Origin: Diplocarpon mali | Lineage: Eukaryota > Ascomycota > Leotiomycetes > Helotiales > Drepanopezizaceae | Direction of reading: 5' to 3' | Assembly (NCBI GenBank): GCA_024741835.1 | Contig: JAENRP010000588.1 | Coordinates: 1 to 16,281, forward strand | DNA length: 16,281 nucleotides | Part shown: one piece after another, positions 1-8,752 of the stretch | How positions within the stretch are numbered: position 1 is the stretch's first letter | Layout of the letters: every line of letters begins with the position of its first letter | Notes under the pieces: model-generated | Told to the model about the DNA's origin: nothing | Databases searched by the model: none | The model's input: the letters and a program-made list of their open reading frames with translations, nothing else | Program-made: the position numbers and the translations under genes

Positions 1-88
1 ATTTATAAATAATAATTATAAAGTGATCTTTAAAGCTAAAATTAAAGATAGACTTTATATTATTTTAAAGGTAATATTATAGAAATTA

Positions 89-558
89 ACTTTTAGGCCA
101 GACCTATAAGTAGATTCCTTTAAGGAAAGTATACTCTTTGCCTTAATATAATTAAGTAAAGATAAGGAGAATAGATGGACTCTTAAGCTAGGATTATAAG
201 TAAAATTTGCGAAAATAACTCTTAAGCTAAGACTATAGGTAAATTGCAAAGTATCCTTAAAGATGACTCTTAAGCTAGGATTATAAGTGAATTTAGTAGA
301 AATAACTCTTAGGCTAAGACTATAAGTAGATTTTGCAAATTCGCTAATAATAACTCTTAAGCTAGGATCGCAAGTGAAATTCGCAAAAATAACTCTTAAG
401 CCAGGACTATAAGTGAAATTCGCGAATTTGTTAAAAATAACTCTTAAGCTAGGACTATAAGTAAATCTTGCTATTTTTAAGAAATCGACTCTTAAGCTAA
501 GACTATAAGTAGATCTTGCGGTTTTACTAAAAACGACTCTTAAGCCAGGCTTATAATT
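89..558 (+). repeat. In-frame tandem repeat (coding minisatellite) inside copia pol
   Basis: A 23-bp core (ACTCTTAAGC, then TAGG/AAGG-like bases, then ACTATAAGT) recurs with starts at 179, 218, 266, 305, 353, 392, 440, 488 and 536. A diverged copy starts at 89 and a doubtful one near 133. Spacings are 39, 48, 39, 48, 39, 48, 48 and 48 bp, all multiples of three, so the array begins as an alternating 13/16-codon pattern (87-bp higher-order unit). In the copia frame each core reads roughly T-L-K-x-G-L-stop-V. The copy at 353-375 keeps CAA where the others have TAA, which shows the stop was a Gln. The repeated peptide resembles the short Pro-Gly-Leu...Asn-Leu stretch that commonly lies between protease and GAG-pre-integrase in copia elements, so local amplification of that stretch is my inference. 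The long minus-strand open frame over this array is a by-product of the repeats. Confidence 0.9.
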
Positions 559-844
559 AGAAAATAGCAAAACCTTAAACTACTATCACTAGTCCTTTTT
601 AGCTACTAATAATAAAGCATCGATTAATAATAGGCTATTAAAGCTATTAGAAGCCAAAAGCCTATTAAAGTATTAGCTAATATATAAAAGATTTATATAT
701 CTAAGGCTAAAGAAATTAAAGGGCCTATATAAGGTCTTAACCTTAAAATAGAAGATTTAAGTACTAAAGGATCACTTAATATACCGAATTTATAAGCTAA
801 TAAAACTTTAAAATCAAATGCGAACTAAGCTTAGTTTATAAAAA

Positions 845-1500
845 GATTTAATACTAGCACTAATATCTATTAATACTATTAGACTATTTATAACTTTAAT
901 TAAAGGAAATAATTAGTTTTTTTAAATAGTAGATAACTCCACTTAGCAAATATAGACTATTTGCGCTAAGACTAAATTTAAGCTTATAGAAAAGCTAAAA
1001 ACTTAGAAAGTAATAGAAGAACGCTAAACCTAATTAAAGCTAATAGCTATTAAGTCTAATAATATATTAGAGATTAGGGTAAAGCTTAATAAATAGGTAA
1101 AATAAGGAGTTTATTATAAACTAATTATAATATATAAAGGTTCTTATTAGAATAGCATCGCCAAGCGAAGCATTTAATAAGTAGAGACTGATTATTGCGC
1201 TTTATTATAAGATACTAACCTACTATTAGAATTCTAAGACCTTATAGTTAAGGTAAACGCATACTTATAAAATAGAATAGGTAGTAGACTAATAGTCAAT
1301 AGTACTCAAATATCGCTATATAAGGCATATTTCAAATAGAAACTAAGCCTAGACTATATTTGTATCTTTAAAAGCATCTATTACTCTTATATTAGTCCGA
1401 AGTCCTAGCCTACAGGTATAAAGAGTAAGAAGCTAATAGACTAAGGTAAAGAATATATATTTATTAAGTATATTAAATAGATAATAAAGCAATAGATAGT
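845..1500 (+). other. Copia integrase core domain with all three catalytic acids replaced
   Basis: This is the integrase (rve) part of the copia pol relic. Recognisable stretches are I-S-I-N-T-I-R at 866-883 (family form has D and G-P near here), I-V-D-N-S-T in the following strand, S-N-N-I-L-E at 1055-1072 (family form D-N-G-x-E), and a Q-N-S-I-A-K-R stretch ending near 1168 (family form A-E-R). By position the first Asp is Asn at 872-874, the second Asp is Asn at 1058-1060, and the Glu is Lys at 1163-1165. All three are G-to-A changes. D2 and E are separated by 34 residues, one fewer than the usual 35. The zinc-binding N-terminal part just upstream (about 635-840) is only weakly recognisable. 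Confidence 0.8.
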
Positions 1501-2059
1501 ATATATGCTAGATTTAAGGTAAGTAATTATATCCTTAGTAATTGAGTTTAATAAATCTCGAAATAGAGAAGAGCTATCCTTAAAGCTCTATATACCTAAA
1601 GATTCGTAAGGTATACTACTTAATAGTAATACTATTAAGCCGAACTAATAACTCCTCTCTCTTAGCTTAAGTATATTAAGCGTACCTATTGATTGATAAC
1701 CTATTAGTCGCTTAAAGGCCGAATAAACTATTCCTATCATCCGCGAACTACTTAAAGTATAAAACAACTTCAATATTATTATCCCTTTAGTTAAAGCACT
1801 TATAATAAAGGATATTCTTAAAATAGGTATAAGTAATAATAAGCCTCTATTATTAGAAAGCGGTTCCTTAGATAATAAGCCTATAGAACCTATAGCTAAA
1901 CCTACGTCCTTAAAGAGGAATAAAGACCTAGAACTAGAAGACACCTTAGACAAACGCGAGTTTAAGCGTATCTAAGCTATAATAGCGCATAAGATCTATA
2001 AGCTTGAACTTCAATAGAGCTTTAATAAAGATAATACATTCTTAACCACTAAGAGGATA

Positions 2060-2900
2060 ATGAAAATCTCTCTTTTAAAGATATATAATAAAGCTATTAA
2101 TAATCTAGAGAATAAAGTAATATAAAATAAAGCAATCTAAAAGGAGATAAGTTCTCTTATTGCAAATAGTATATAAATAGAGGAACTAACGCCAAAGGAT
2201 ATAAACCTAGTTTTAATAAAGTGGGTCTTTATAATTAAGATATATACAGATAGGACCTTAGAATATTATAAAGTAAGGCTTATAGCTAAGGGCTTCTCCT
2301 AATAGTATAAAGAAGATTACTTTAATACATTCGCGCTAATAGTTTATATAAATACCCTTTATATATTTATAGTAATAGTAGCTGCTAAGGACCTTAAATG
2401 CAGATAGTACAATATTAAAAATGCATTTACCAAAGCGATTATAAAGGAACGGATTTTTCTCTCTTAACCTAATAGTATTCCTATATGCGCTAGCCACTCT
2501 TTCCATATACTTCGCAATATCTATAGGCTTAAGCAATCAGCCTATAATTAGAACCTCTTATATAGCTTTACTCTAATAGAAATAGGATTCGTTTAAAGCT
2601 TAGCTAACCCTTATCTGTTTACCTATACTAAGCGTAAAATCAAATTGCTACTATATATTAATAATATTACTATAATTATAAAAACAACCACTCAATTAGA
2701 TTAATTCTTTATAATAATTCGGAAACGTTTTAATACCAAAGATCTAAAGGGAATTTATAAAATCCTTAGCATTTGTATTATAAGAAACCGTTCTACTTAA
2801 AAACTCTGATTAGATTAAGAGTAATATATTAAAAAGATCCTAGACTAAATAGGACTTTCTACTTATACTCCTAACTTTAAGCTAAAGTGTACTTTAATCG
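2060..2900 (+). other. Copia reverse transcriptase domain, YVDD-type active site mutated
   Basis: This is the RNA-dependent DNA polymerase domain of the copia relic, in the same frame as the integrase. Landmarks in order are K-W-V-F-I-I-K near 2219-2240, R-L-I-A-K-G-F near 2276-2296, N-A-F-T-K-A near 2420 (family form D-V-x-x-A-F) and L-Y-I-N-N-I at 2651-2668. The last corresponds to the Y-V-D-D active-site box of copia RTs. Both metal-binding Asp codons are AAT (2660-2665), so polymerase activity is lost. Stops fall only at Gln/Trp-like positions. Confidence 0.88.
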
Positions 2901-3139
2901 AAGGAAAGTATAATAAGTTAAAGCCTATTAATGAAAATAAGTAAAGAAGAGATCTAAAGAAGTACTAATAAGATATTAGAGCGATTATATATACTATAAT
3001 ATATATAAGACCAAATATCGCCTTTATTATTAGGCAACTTAGTTAGAACTTAAAGGATCCGACGATTTAATATAAGAATGCAATCAAGCGACTTAAAAGG
3101 TACCTTCAATTAATAATTATATAGAAGGTGAGATATAGA

Positions 3140-3600
3140 CTAATGAAATATATAAGCGCAAAGCTTAAGATATATACTAATTCCGATTAGGCAAATATAA
3201 AAGGTCGGAAAAGTATATTTAAAAGTATAGTAGTACTATATAGCAGACCTATATTATAAGGAAGTAGGAAGTAGAAATCAATAGCTATTATAAGTACTAA
3301 GGCCGAATATATATTAATATTATCAAATTGCAAATAAGGATTATAAATCGCCTAAGTTTTAAAAGATATAGGCTTCGCTAAGTATATTAGATAAGATAAG
3401 AATTATATTAATCTTTAAGTAGATAATATAAAGGCGATTGCACTTATAAAGAATCTATATTTATATAAGCGATCGAAATATATTAATATTACCTACTACT
3501 TTATCTGCGACCTTATTATAAAAAATAAGTTATTAATTACCTATATCCTAATCAATTAAATAGTAGTAGATAGATTTATAAAACTATTAAAGATAGTTAT
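3140..3600 (+). other. Copia RNase H domain
   Basis: This is the RNase H domain closing the copia polyprotein; the enzyme degrades the RNA strand of the RNA/DNA hybrid. Visible motifs are Y-T-N-S-D at 3173-3187 (family form Y-T-D-S-D, so the first catalytic Asp is Asn), a G-R-K-S-x-x-x-S stretch just after, and I-S-T-K-A-E-Y-I starting near 3290 (family form S-x-x-E-A-E-Y). It is in the same frame as the upstream domains. The protein tail fades near 3650. Confidence 0.85.
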
Positions 3601-3668
3601 AAAGTTCAAAGCATTTAAAGATATACTAAAGTTGCAAAAGATAGTAAGGGTTTAGTAGGCTTAAGGAC

Positions 3669-3820
3669 GACTCCTAGGCCTGCCTTATAAGTTAGGTCAT
3701 ATAGTCTTATAAAGGAAAGTTTTTAAGATCGACTCTTAGGCCTAGACTGTAAGTTAAGTTACATAGTCTTATAAAGGAACGCTTTTAGGAAATTTGACTC
3801 CTAGTCCTGCCTTGCGAATA
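3669..3820 (+). repeat. Short tandem repeat array downstream of copia pol
   Basis: Two full units (3669-3730 and 3731-3795) and one partial unit (from 3796) each begin GACTCYTAGGCCT or a close variant. The full units share a later ATAGTCTTATAAAGGAA stretch. The spacings are 62 and 65 bp, so unlike the upstream array they do not keep a reading frame. The first 24 bases of a unit match the upstream coding-repeat core closely: about 20 of 24 identical between 3731-3754 and the copy preceded by G at 487-510. Confidence 0.75.
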
Positions 3821-4099
3821 GGGTTGGTGATTTTAATAGAAGTTGCTATTAATTAATTATTTTTAATTTAAAGAGATACTTAGGAGTTGGATTAGCGCAA
3901 AAGGATAGTTGTTATTTTCCCAATTATAGATTAATTAAAGTAAGGTTTAAGTAGGGGTATTAAGATAGGTAATATAGCTATTACTCTAATATATTATCAT
4001 ATAACCCTACTGCTTAATTAATAGGATATTAATATATATATAGCTATAGGGAAGAAAGGGGTAACCTTCCTTCCTTAACTCTTATTAATATATCGACCA
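3820..4099 (+). mobile_element. Possible decayed copia 3' LTR (uncertain)
   Basis: This stretch is AT-rich and non-coding, in the place where a copia 3' LTR is expected. A start near GGTTGGTGATTT (about 3829) would fit a TGTTGG-type copia LTR start after RIP. A TATA-like run lies near 4027-4042, and a plausible ...CGACCA end lies at 4099. The 5' LTR is outside the window, so the call cannot be confirmed by pairing. From 4100 to 4152 the composition becomes C-rich and I recognise nothing. Confidence 0.25.
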
Positions 4100-4152
4100 T
4101 CGACCTTTAGAAGCCTCCTTTACCTACTGCGCCGACTCACTTAAGCTCAATA

Positions 4153-5277
4153 GAATCCTGGTTTTTATAGACCGACTTAGTAAGAGCGCTATTACAATTC
4201 TTTATTAAAAAGATATTGACGCTTAAGGAACTGCCCGATTATTTATTCAATAGATTTATCGATTCGGCTATACCTTAGAGACAATTATCTCTAACTGAGG
4301 CCTTTAATTCGTTTCCTTATTTTAGAAAGAGTTTTGCTATATTATTAGTATTAAGATCAAACTCTCTATAGTATACTATAAGGAGACTAATAGCTAAACG
4401 GAGATTATAAATAAGTATATTGATTTAAGGCTATAGCCTTTTATTAATTACTATTAAGATAATTAGAGTAAGCTAATTCTATTAATAGATTATACGCAAT
4501 CTACCCTCTCTTACGCTTTTATTAATATGACCTTATATTAGCTTAGGTATAGAGTTGCACTTTAGATAAGTTAGGACTAGATCTTTCTAAAACCGTCTAG
4601 CCTATAAGAGAGATTGAACTAAGCAGAGGCTAGGCTAATAGTAGAAAGGATGCACTTAGCCTAGGAAATAACAAAAGGCAATATGGAACGCGCTTAAGAG
4701 AAAATGCGTAAGTCTATAAATTAATACTAAAGGGAGATTGATTAGAAACCTAAAGATATAGTCTACTTCTTAATAAAAAATCTTAAGAACTACCGCCTTA
4801 ATAGGAAACTAGCTAATTAATAGGATAGTCCTTTTAAGGTTCTTAAGAAGGTAGGCAATTTATATTAGATCAAGCTGCCTATAGGTTCTATAATATATAA
4901 TATCTTCGCGCTAGAGCTACTATTTAAAGATCTGCAAAACCCTTTGCTAAGTTAAGAATAACCCTAACCTATTATAGAAAAGATCGTTAGGTAAGAAGAG
5001 TATAAAGTATCTAAGATACTAAGTATACGCCTATCTTAAGGAAAACTAGAGTACTAGGTTAAATAGACTAATTATAACCTTGATCTAAGTTAGTATTACG
5101 CCTTAAATTTTATAAGATCGCTATATAAGATTCGCGACTTTCATTAGGCTAATCCTATAAAGCTAAGACCACCTTAGAACTTATAAGCTTAGCTAAAGGC
5201 TTAAGAAAGTAGTATAAAGGATTATAATTACTTAAAAGATAATAGGCCGAATGCAAAATAGGTTAATAAATAAATTT
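4153..5277 (+). pseudogene. Ty3/gypsy chromovirus integrase-chromodomain fragment, 5'-truncated
   Basis: This is a gap-free paralogue of 15139-16263 in element 3 (constant offset 10986). It starts abruptly inside the integrase core, after the position of the first catalytic Asp. The second catalytic Asp is Asn at 4293-4295 and is followed by a TGA. The Glu is intact at 4401-4403, giving the D-x35-E spacing. The C-terminal part carries a chromodomain-like segment with G-K-L-E-Y-x-V-K. Chromodomains in this retrotransposon group are known to steer integration to marked chromatin. Most sampled differences from element 3 are transitions. No gag, RT or LTR accompanies the fragment. It ends in an A-rich tract and is flanked by CAATAG on both sides (4148-4153 and 5324-5329). 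It is inactive. Confidence 0.88.
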
Positions 5278-5320
5278 AAAAAAAAAAAAAAAAAAAAGGA
5301 AAAAAATAATAAAAATATAA
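5278..5320 (+). repeat. A20 homopolymer and A-rich tail after the integrase fragment
   Basis: Twenty consecutive A residues (5278-5297) are followed by GG and further A-rich sequence to about 5323. The equivalent place in element 3 (16264-16281) is also A-rich but interrupted by T. The tract may therefore be a slipped native A-rich 3' untranslated stretch or a true poly(A) tail. Confidence 0.9.
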
Positions 5321-5323
5321 AAA

Positions 5324-6120
5324 CAATAGCATTAGGCCTATTACCCCCTCCCTTTACAACTCCTCTGACCCCTCTTCCTTTACGCTTAAAGAGACAAGCT
5401 CCAACTCTATTCTAAAGCTAAAGCTCGCCTCCTATCTACGCCCCCGCTTAAAATAACCCTAACCTCCTCTTACCGCCGCTGGCGCCGCCCTACTAGCCAC
5501 TGCGCCTAATACTACCCTTGCTACTGCGAGCCCCTCTCCTCTTATAAGAGACTCCGCTGCTATAGCAGTCCGCTCTACTAACGCGGCGATAGACCCTAAG
5601 AGGCCTAGCATAGTTCGGCTAGATTACTCTAACCTTGCTAGCCAGGACTTAATAAGATCACTACGCTCCTATTAGAAAGTCAGCGATTAATTTAATACTA
5701 ATTTAAGTTTAACTTATAATAACTATTGCCTAAATCTCCTTTAGCTAGCTTACTATAGCCTTAGCTATAAAGTAGAGCTCCGCAAGGCTAATGCACTTAA
5801 GTTGAGTGCGGCTAGTTAAAGCCTTTGCACTAGCTACTAGTAAGAGGTTAATAAGGACCTAGGCGCGCTAGACCGCCTTCTAATAGAGCATCTTGCGATT
5901 CCTTACTAAAACCGCCTATATATTATTATTATTACTACTATCGTCCTCCTCTTGCTATTAAGCAGCCTCCTTCCGCCACTCCTTAAGGGCCGCGGATAGT
6001 ATCGCAAACTCCTCCTTAATATAAAAGGGAAGCTATAAACAAGTATTAGTGCAAATAGAACTTTAAAGTCGATTCGAAGTACTTATAAGGATATACTCCG
6101 CCTTCTGCTCCTAGTACTTA
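5324..6120. other. GC-richer, C-rich segment of unknown origin (possible decayed coding sequence)
   Basis: About 800 bp with clearly higher GC than its surroundings, strongest at 5340-5630 where the plus strand is rich in CCT, GCC and CTC. One plus-strand frame (codons from 5340) runs to about 6150 interrupted only by TAA/TAG, and would encode a Pro/Ala/Ser/Thr-rich start then a Leu-rich helical part. A minus-strand frame is also largely open. Read that way it includes a stretch like L-K-E-W-R-K-E-A-A followed by acidic and Asn-rich residues, with one TGA near 5660. I cannot decide between the strands and recognise no family. The 4100-4152 flank has similar C-rich composition, so this may be one unit split by the integrase fragment. 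Element 1 interrupts it at 6121. Confidence 0.4.
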
Positions 6121-6361
6121 TGACCGATCTGTGTATATAGAAAGCAGGGTCACGTCCACAAGGGCAATCATATGACCGAGTCAAAACCTTCAGAGCAATC
6201 AACTTAGAATCAACAACTAGAGAAGCCAGTTGTTAATAAGAGAGCACTGCTATATATATATAAGAAGGCGGCGGGTAGCGCTGGTAAAGGAGGGTATAAG
6301 AATATATAAGTCCCTGGGATCCTAGAATACGTGACGAAGGCAAAGACCTATAGGTTCGTTA
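6121..6361 (-). mobile_element. 3' LTR of gypsy element 1
   Basis: On the minus strand this begins TGTAACGAACC directly after a purine-rich tract and ends ...GATCGGTCA, giving TG...CA ends and about 241 bp. A TATA-like run (6251-6264) is the probable LTR promoter. It shares TAGAATCAA-AACT and AATCATAT blocks with the LTR at 8753-9044, as expected for related families. The outer end (6121) is set by the TG/CA rule and is less certain than the inner end. The 5' LTR is not in the window. Confidence 0.6.
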
Positions 6362-6378
6362 CATTACCCCTCCCTTCG
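6362..6378 (-). promoter_or_regulatory. Polypurine tract of gypsy element 1
   Basis: The minus strand reads CGAAGGGAGGGGTAA immediately before the LTR start TGTAACG. A purine run next to the 3' LTR primes plus-strand DNA synthesis in LTR retrotransposons. Element 2 has a similar tract at its matching position. Confidence 0.7.
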
Positions 6379-8752
6379 AAAAAAGCTCGCCTTTAAGCGC
6401 TTATCTATTTCCTAACTATTATCTAAATAATCGTAGTCGTTGATACTATCTAAGTATACCTTTAGCTATAGATTAATATTCTTAAGAGGACTAAGGAGCT
6501 CTAGGTTCTCTAAATGAAAATCGCATAGCTTAATTAGGGCGTACTTAAAGTCTGACGCATCGTACTACGTTAGATTGATATTACGATTCAGCTATAAAGC
6601 CCTGTATTTTAGCTTTCCTTGCTTTTTGCGTATAGCAAGGAGGTCTTTAACCTTATACTTATCGTTACCTATGATATTAATTAGTAGCGGCGGGTCGGCT
6701 ATTTGCCTTAGCAAAGGGTCGTTTAATGCCTTGCGCAGGCGCTAAGGGTAGAATATATTATATAACTTTATAGAATCAGGTAACTTAAGCTTATATAAGC
6801 TAAAGACTTTATCTATAACGTTAAAGGGGCTATTAGTAGGGAAATCTAGCTTCTTTAACAGTCGTTATATTAAGAAAGGGCGTATATCTAACCAAACTTG
6901 GTCTTTAGGATTAAAATCAATAGGGCGGCGGGAGCGGTTAGCTTACTTGGCGTTGCGCTCTTAAGTGTATTGCAGGTAGGAGGTAGCAAGCTTCTAAGCT
7001 TCGTAATAGCGCGTAGTATATTATAGTGCGTTTTTGCGGTTGATTTTAGCAAAAGGAGGCTTATTATTAAGAATATCGAGCTTTTAGTCTTAGTTAGTGC
7101 GAGGTGCGTAGCTATAAACGACCTTAAAGGGAGTGAGGCCGCCGAGGGAGTCGTATGGTAATGTTAATTAAGCATAGTCTATTATAAGGAGGAATTCCGA
7201 CCAATTGTCTTAGTAGTAGCTAACGAATAGGCGAAGGCGCTTTTACAAGTATTGATTATAGATTTCGGTTTGACTATCTATTTTAAGGTGATTAGCTATA
7301 GATAGTTAAAGTTTTATACCAAGAATCGTATTAAGCTGGTTCTAAAAAGAAAAGATATATTAAGGACCCTGATCAAAGGTAATTATATAGGGAGCGCCAA
7401 AGTACCTGAAAATGTAGTAAATATACAGCTTAGCGGTTTCTCTTATATCGATCTTTTTATTGCAAGGGATGGAAATAGCTTGCTTGCTAAAGCGATCTAT
7501 AACGATAAAGACGTTATTATAACTATGCTTATTAGTATTAGTAGATATATAGTCTATATTAATATACTCCTATAGGCGAGTAGGAATCAGGAGAGGTTAA
7601 AGTAGTCCTAGTTTCTTATTATATAGGATTAACGAACGATAATAGGTATAATAGTTGCAATAGTACTACTTTATATAAGAGGAGATTCTATACTAGTAGT
7701 ATTGCTTAGAAAGCAGCTAGTACATTTTCGACGCAGAGGGGTGCGCGATTAAAACGTTATTATATACTTCTCTAATAAGAAGGGTTTATAAGTGGTCTAT
7801 ATCAGGTACTATAAGACGATCTTTGTATAAAAGGAGATCTCCTTCTATAGAGTATTTGCTCGCTTATAGTAGATTTGCCTTAAGAATAGAATCCAAGGGT
7901 AAAAGAGTATTTTACACATTAGTGCTGCGTAAGGCTTATAAGCGGAGAGCATATAGATTAAGTGAGGTTCTATTAGCTTCAAGGACCTGGTCTATAATGC
8001 AAAAGGCAGGAGAGAGGTCTGCGACTTCTGAAGCATATTTATTATACTAGCCTAAGGGGCGCAGTTCTTTAAAAAGGAGTCGAAGGTTGATTTATTCTAG
8101 TTATAGCAAAGTGCGCAAACTGCGCTAAGAGCGTTTCTTGCTATTTTGGTTATTTAGCTTATTGACGCGCCTAGTTAGGGCGTCGGCTAAAGGGTTTTAA
8201 GACCCTAGTCGGTATAAGATAATAAAGTCATAGTCGGCAAGGAGCTCGGCCTAGCGAGCTTGGCGTAAGTTAAGATCTTTGCTAAATATAAAGTACTCTA
8301 GTACTTTATAATTAGTATAGACCTTGATTTTATAACGTAATCCTACGAGCTTAGGGCGGAAGTGTCTAAAGGAGCGTATAATCGCTAGCATTTCTTTATC
8401 ATAGATAGTATAATTAAGCTCGGCGGGGGCTATAGTCTTACTATAATAAGCGACTAGAAGCCAGTTATCTTTATATAATTGCAAAAGAATAGATGCGATA
8501 ACTCTATCGGAAGCGTCGGTCTTCAAAAGACAAGGCAGCTCTTAGTAGTAGTATTATAGTACTAGGGCTATAATAAGAGCTTGTCATAAAAGAAGGAAAG
8601 AGTGCTTGCACTTTAAGGAAAAGATAAAAGGAATATTATTTTTAATAAGTTCTATTAAGGGCTTGGCTATTATACTATAATCCTTAATAAAACGATAGTA
8701 GAAATTATAAAAACTAAGAAATGATTAAATACCTTTGATAGTCGAAGGGTAC
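6379..8752 (-). pseudogene. Gypsy element 1 pol, 3' part: RT tail, RNase H, integrase, chromodomain
   Basis: This is a Ty3/gypsy chromovirus pol read right to left in one frame. At 8527-8752 is the RT-RNase H connection (P-S-T-I-K-G-I, F-Y-x-R-F-I, I-A-K-P-L). RNase H lies at about 8251-8529: T-D-A-S near its start with the Asp intact, Y-D-K-E-M-L-A-I, and a 91-codon stop-free run. A zinc-finger region at about 7690-7830 appears to have its cysteines changed to tyrosines. The integrase core has Asp at 7552-7554, Asp at 7372-7374 and Glu at 7264-7266, giving D-x59-D-x35-E intact. A chromodomain-like segment lies at about 6510-6690. Other stops fit RIP. The gene is cut inside the RT-RNase H connection at 8752 where another LTR begins. 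The rest of RT, protease and gag are absent from the window. The plus-strand open frame at 7823-8050 is antisense to it. Confidence 0.87.

Larger units (their letters stand above)
2..3650 (+). pseudogene. Ty1/copia retrotransposon pol relic, RIP-inactivated, 5' end outside window
   Basis: This is a copia-type polyprotein (integrase, reverse transcriptase, RNase H order) that once copied and inserted its own element. One frame (codon starts at positions 2, 5, 8 and so on) runs through all landmarks without a net indel. The landmarks are GAG-pre-integrase (about 635-840), integrase (about 845-1500), reverse transcriptase (about 2060-2900) and RNase H (about 3140-3600). Dozens of TAA/TAG codons sit where Gln or Trp is expected, and one TGA lies at 1694-1696. 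This matches RIP of CAA, CAG, TGG and CGA codons. Gag and the protease active site are not seen and would lie left of the window. Catalytic acids are replaced in all three enzymes (see the domain entries). The integrase-RT-RNase H order marks it as copia, since gypsy puts integrase last. The end is approximate, where recognisable RNase H-tail sequence fades out. Family assignment is firm; it is certainly non-functional. Confidence 0.9.

Noticed and set aside
179..558. CRISPR-like array (23-bp conserved cores with variable spacers)
   Set aside because: Spacers are similar to one another, spacing keeps a coding frame, and the setting is a eukaryotic retrotransposon, so it is a minisatellite.
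55..570. Long minus-strand open frame (171 codons) of a repetitive protein
   Set aside because: It is the complement of the in-frame copia repeat array. The plus frame connects to recognisable integrase, and RIP stops occur only on that strand's frame.
1645..1953. Minus-strand open frame of 102 codons
   Set aside because: It is antisense to the copia integrase-RT linker; no family resemblance, and the plus frame is continuous across it.
2336..2536. Minus-strand open frame of 66 codons
   Set aside because: It is antisense to the copia reverse transcriptase.
2..3650. Use of an alternative genetic code in which TAA/TAG encode Gln
   Set aside because: The stops also replace Trp, many non-stop sites show the same C-to-T / G-to-A shift, and catalytic residues are lost, so RIP explains the pattern without recoding.
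7823..8050. Plus-strand open frame of 75 codons
   Set aside because: It is antisense to the element 1 region between RNase H and integrase, whose minus frame matches the gypsy family.
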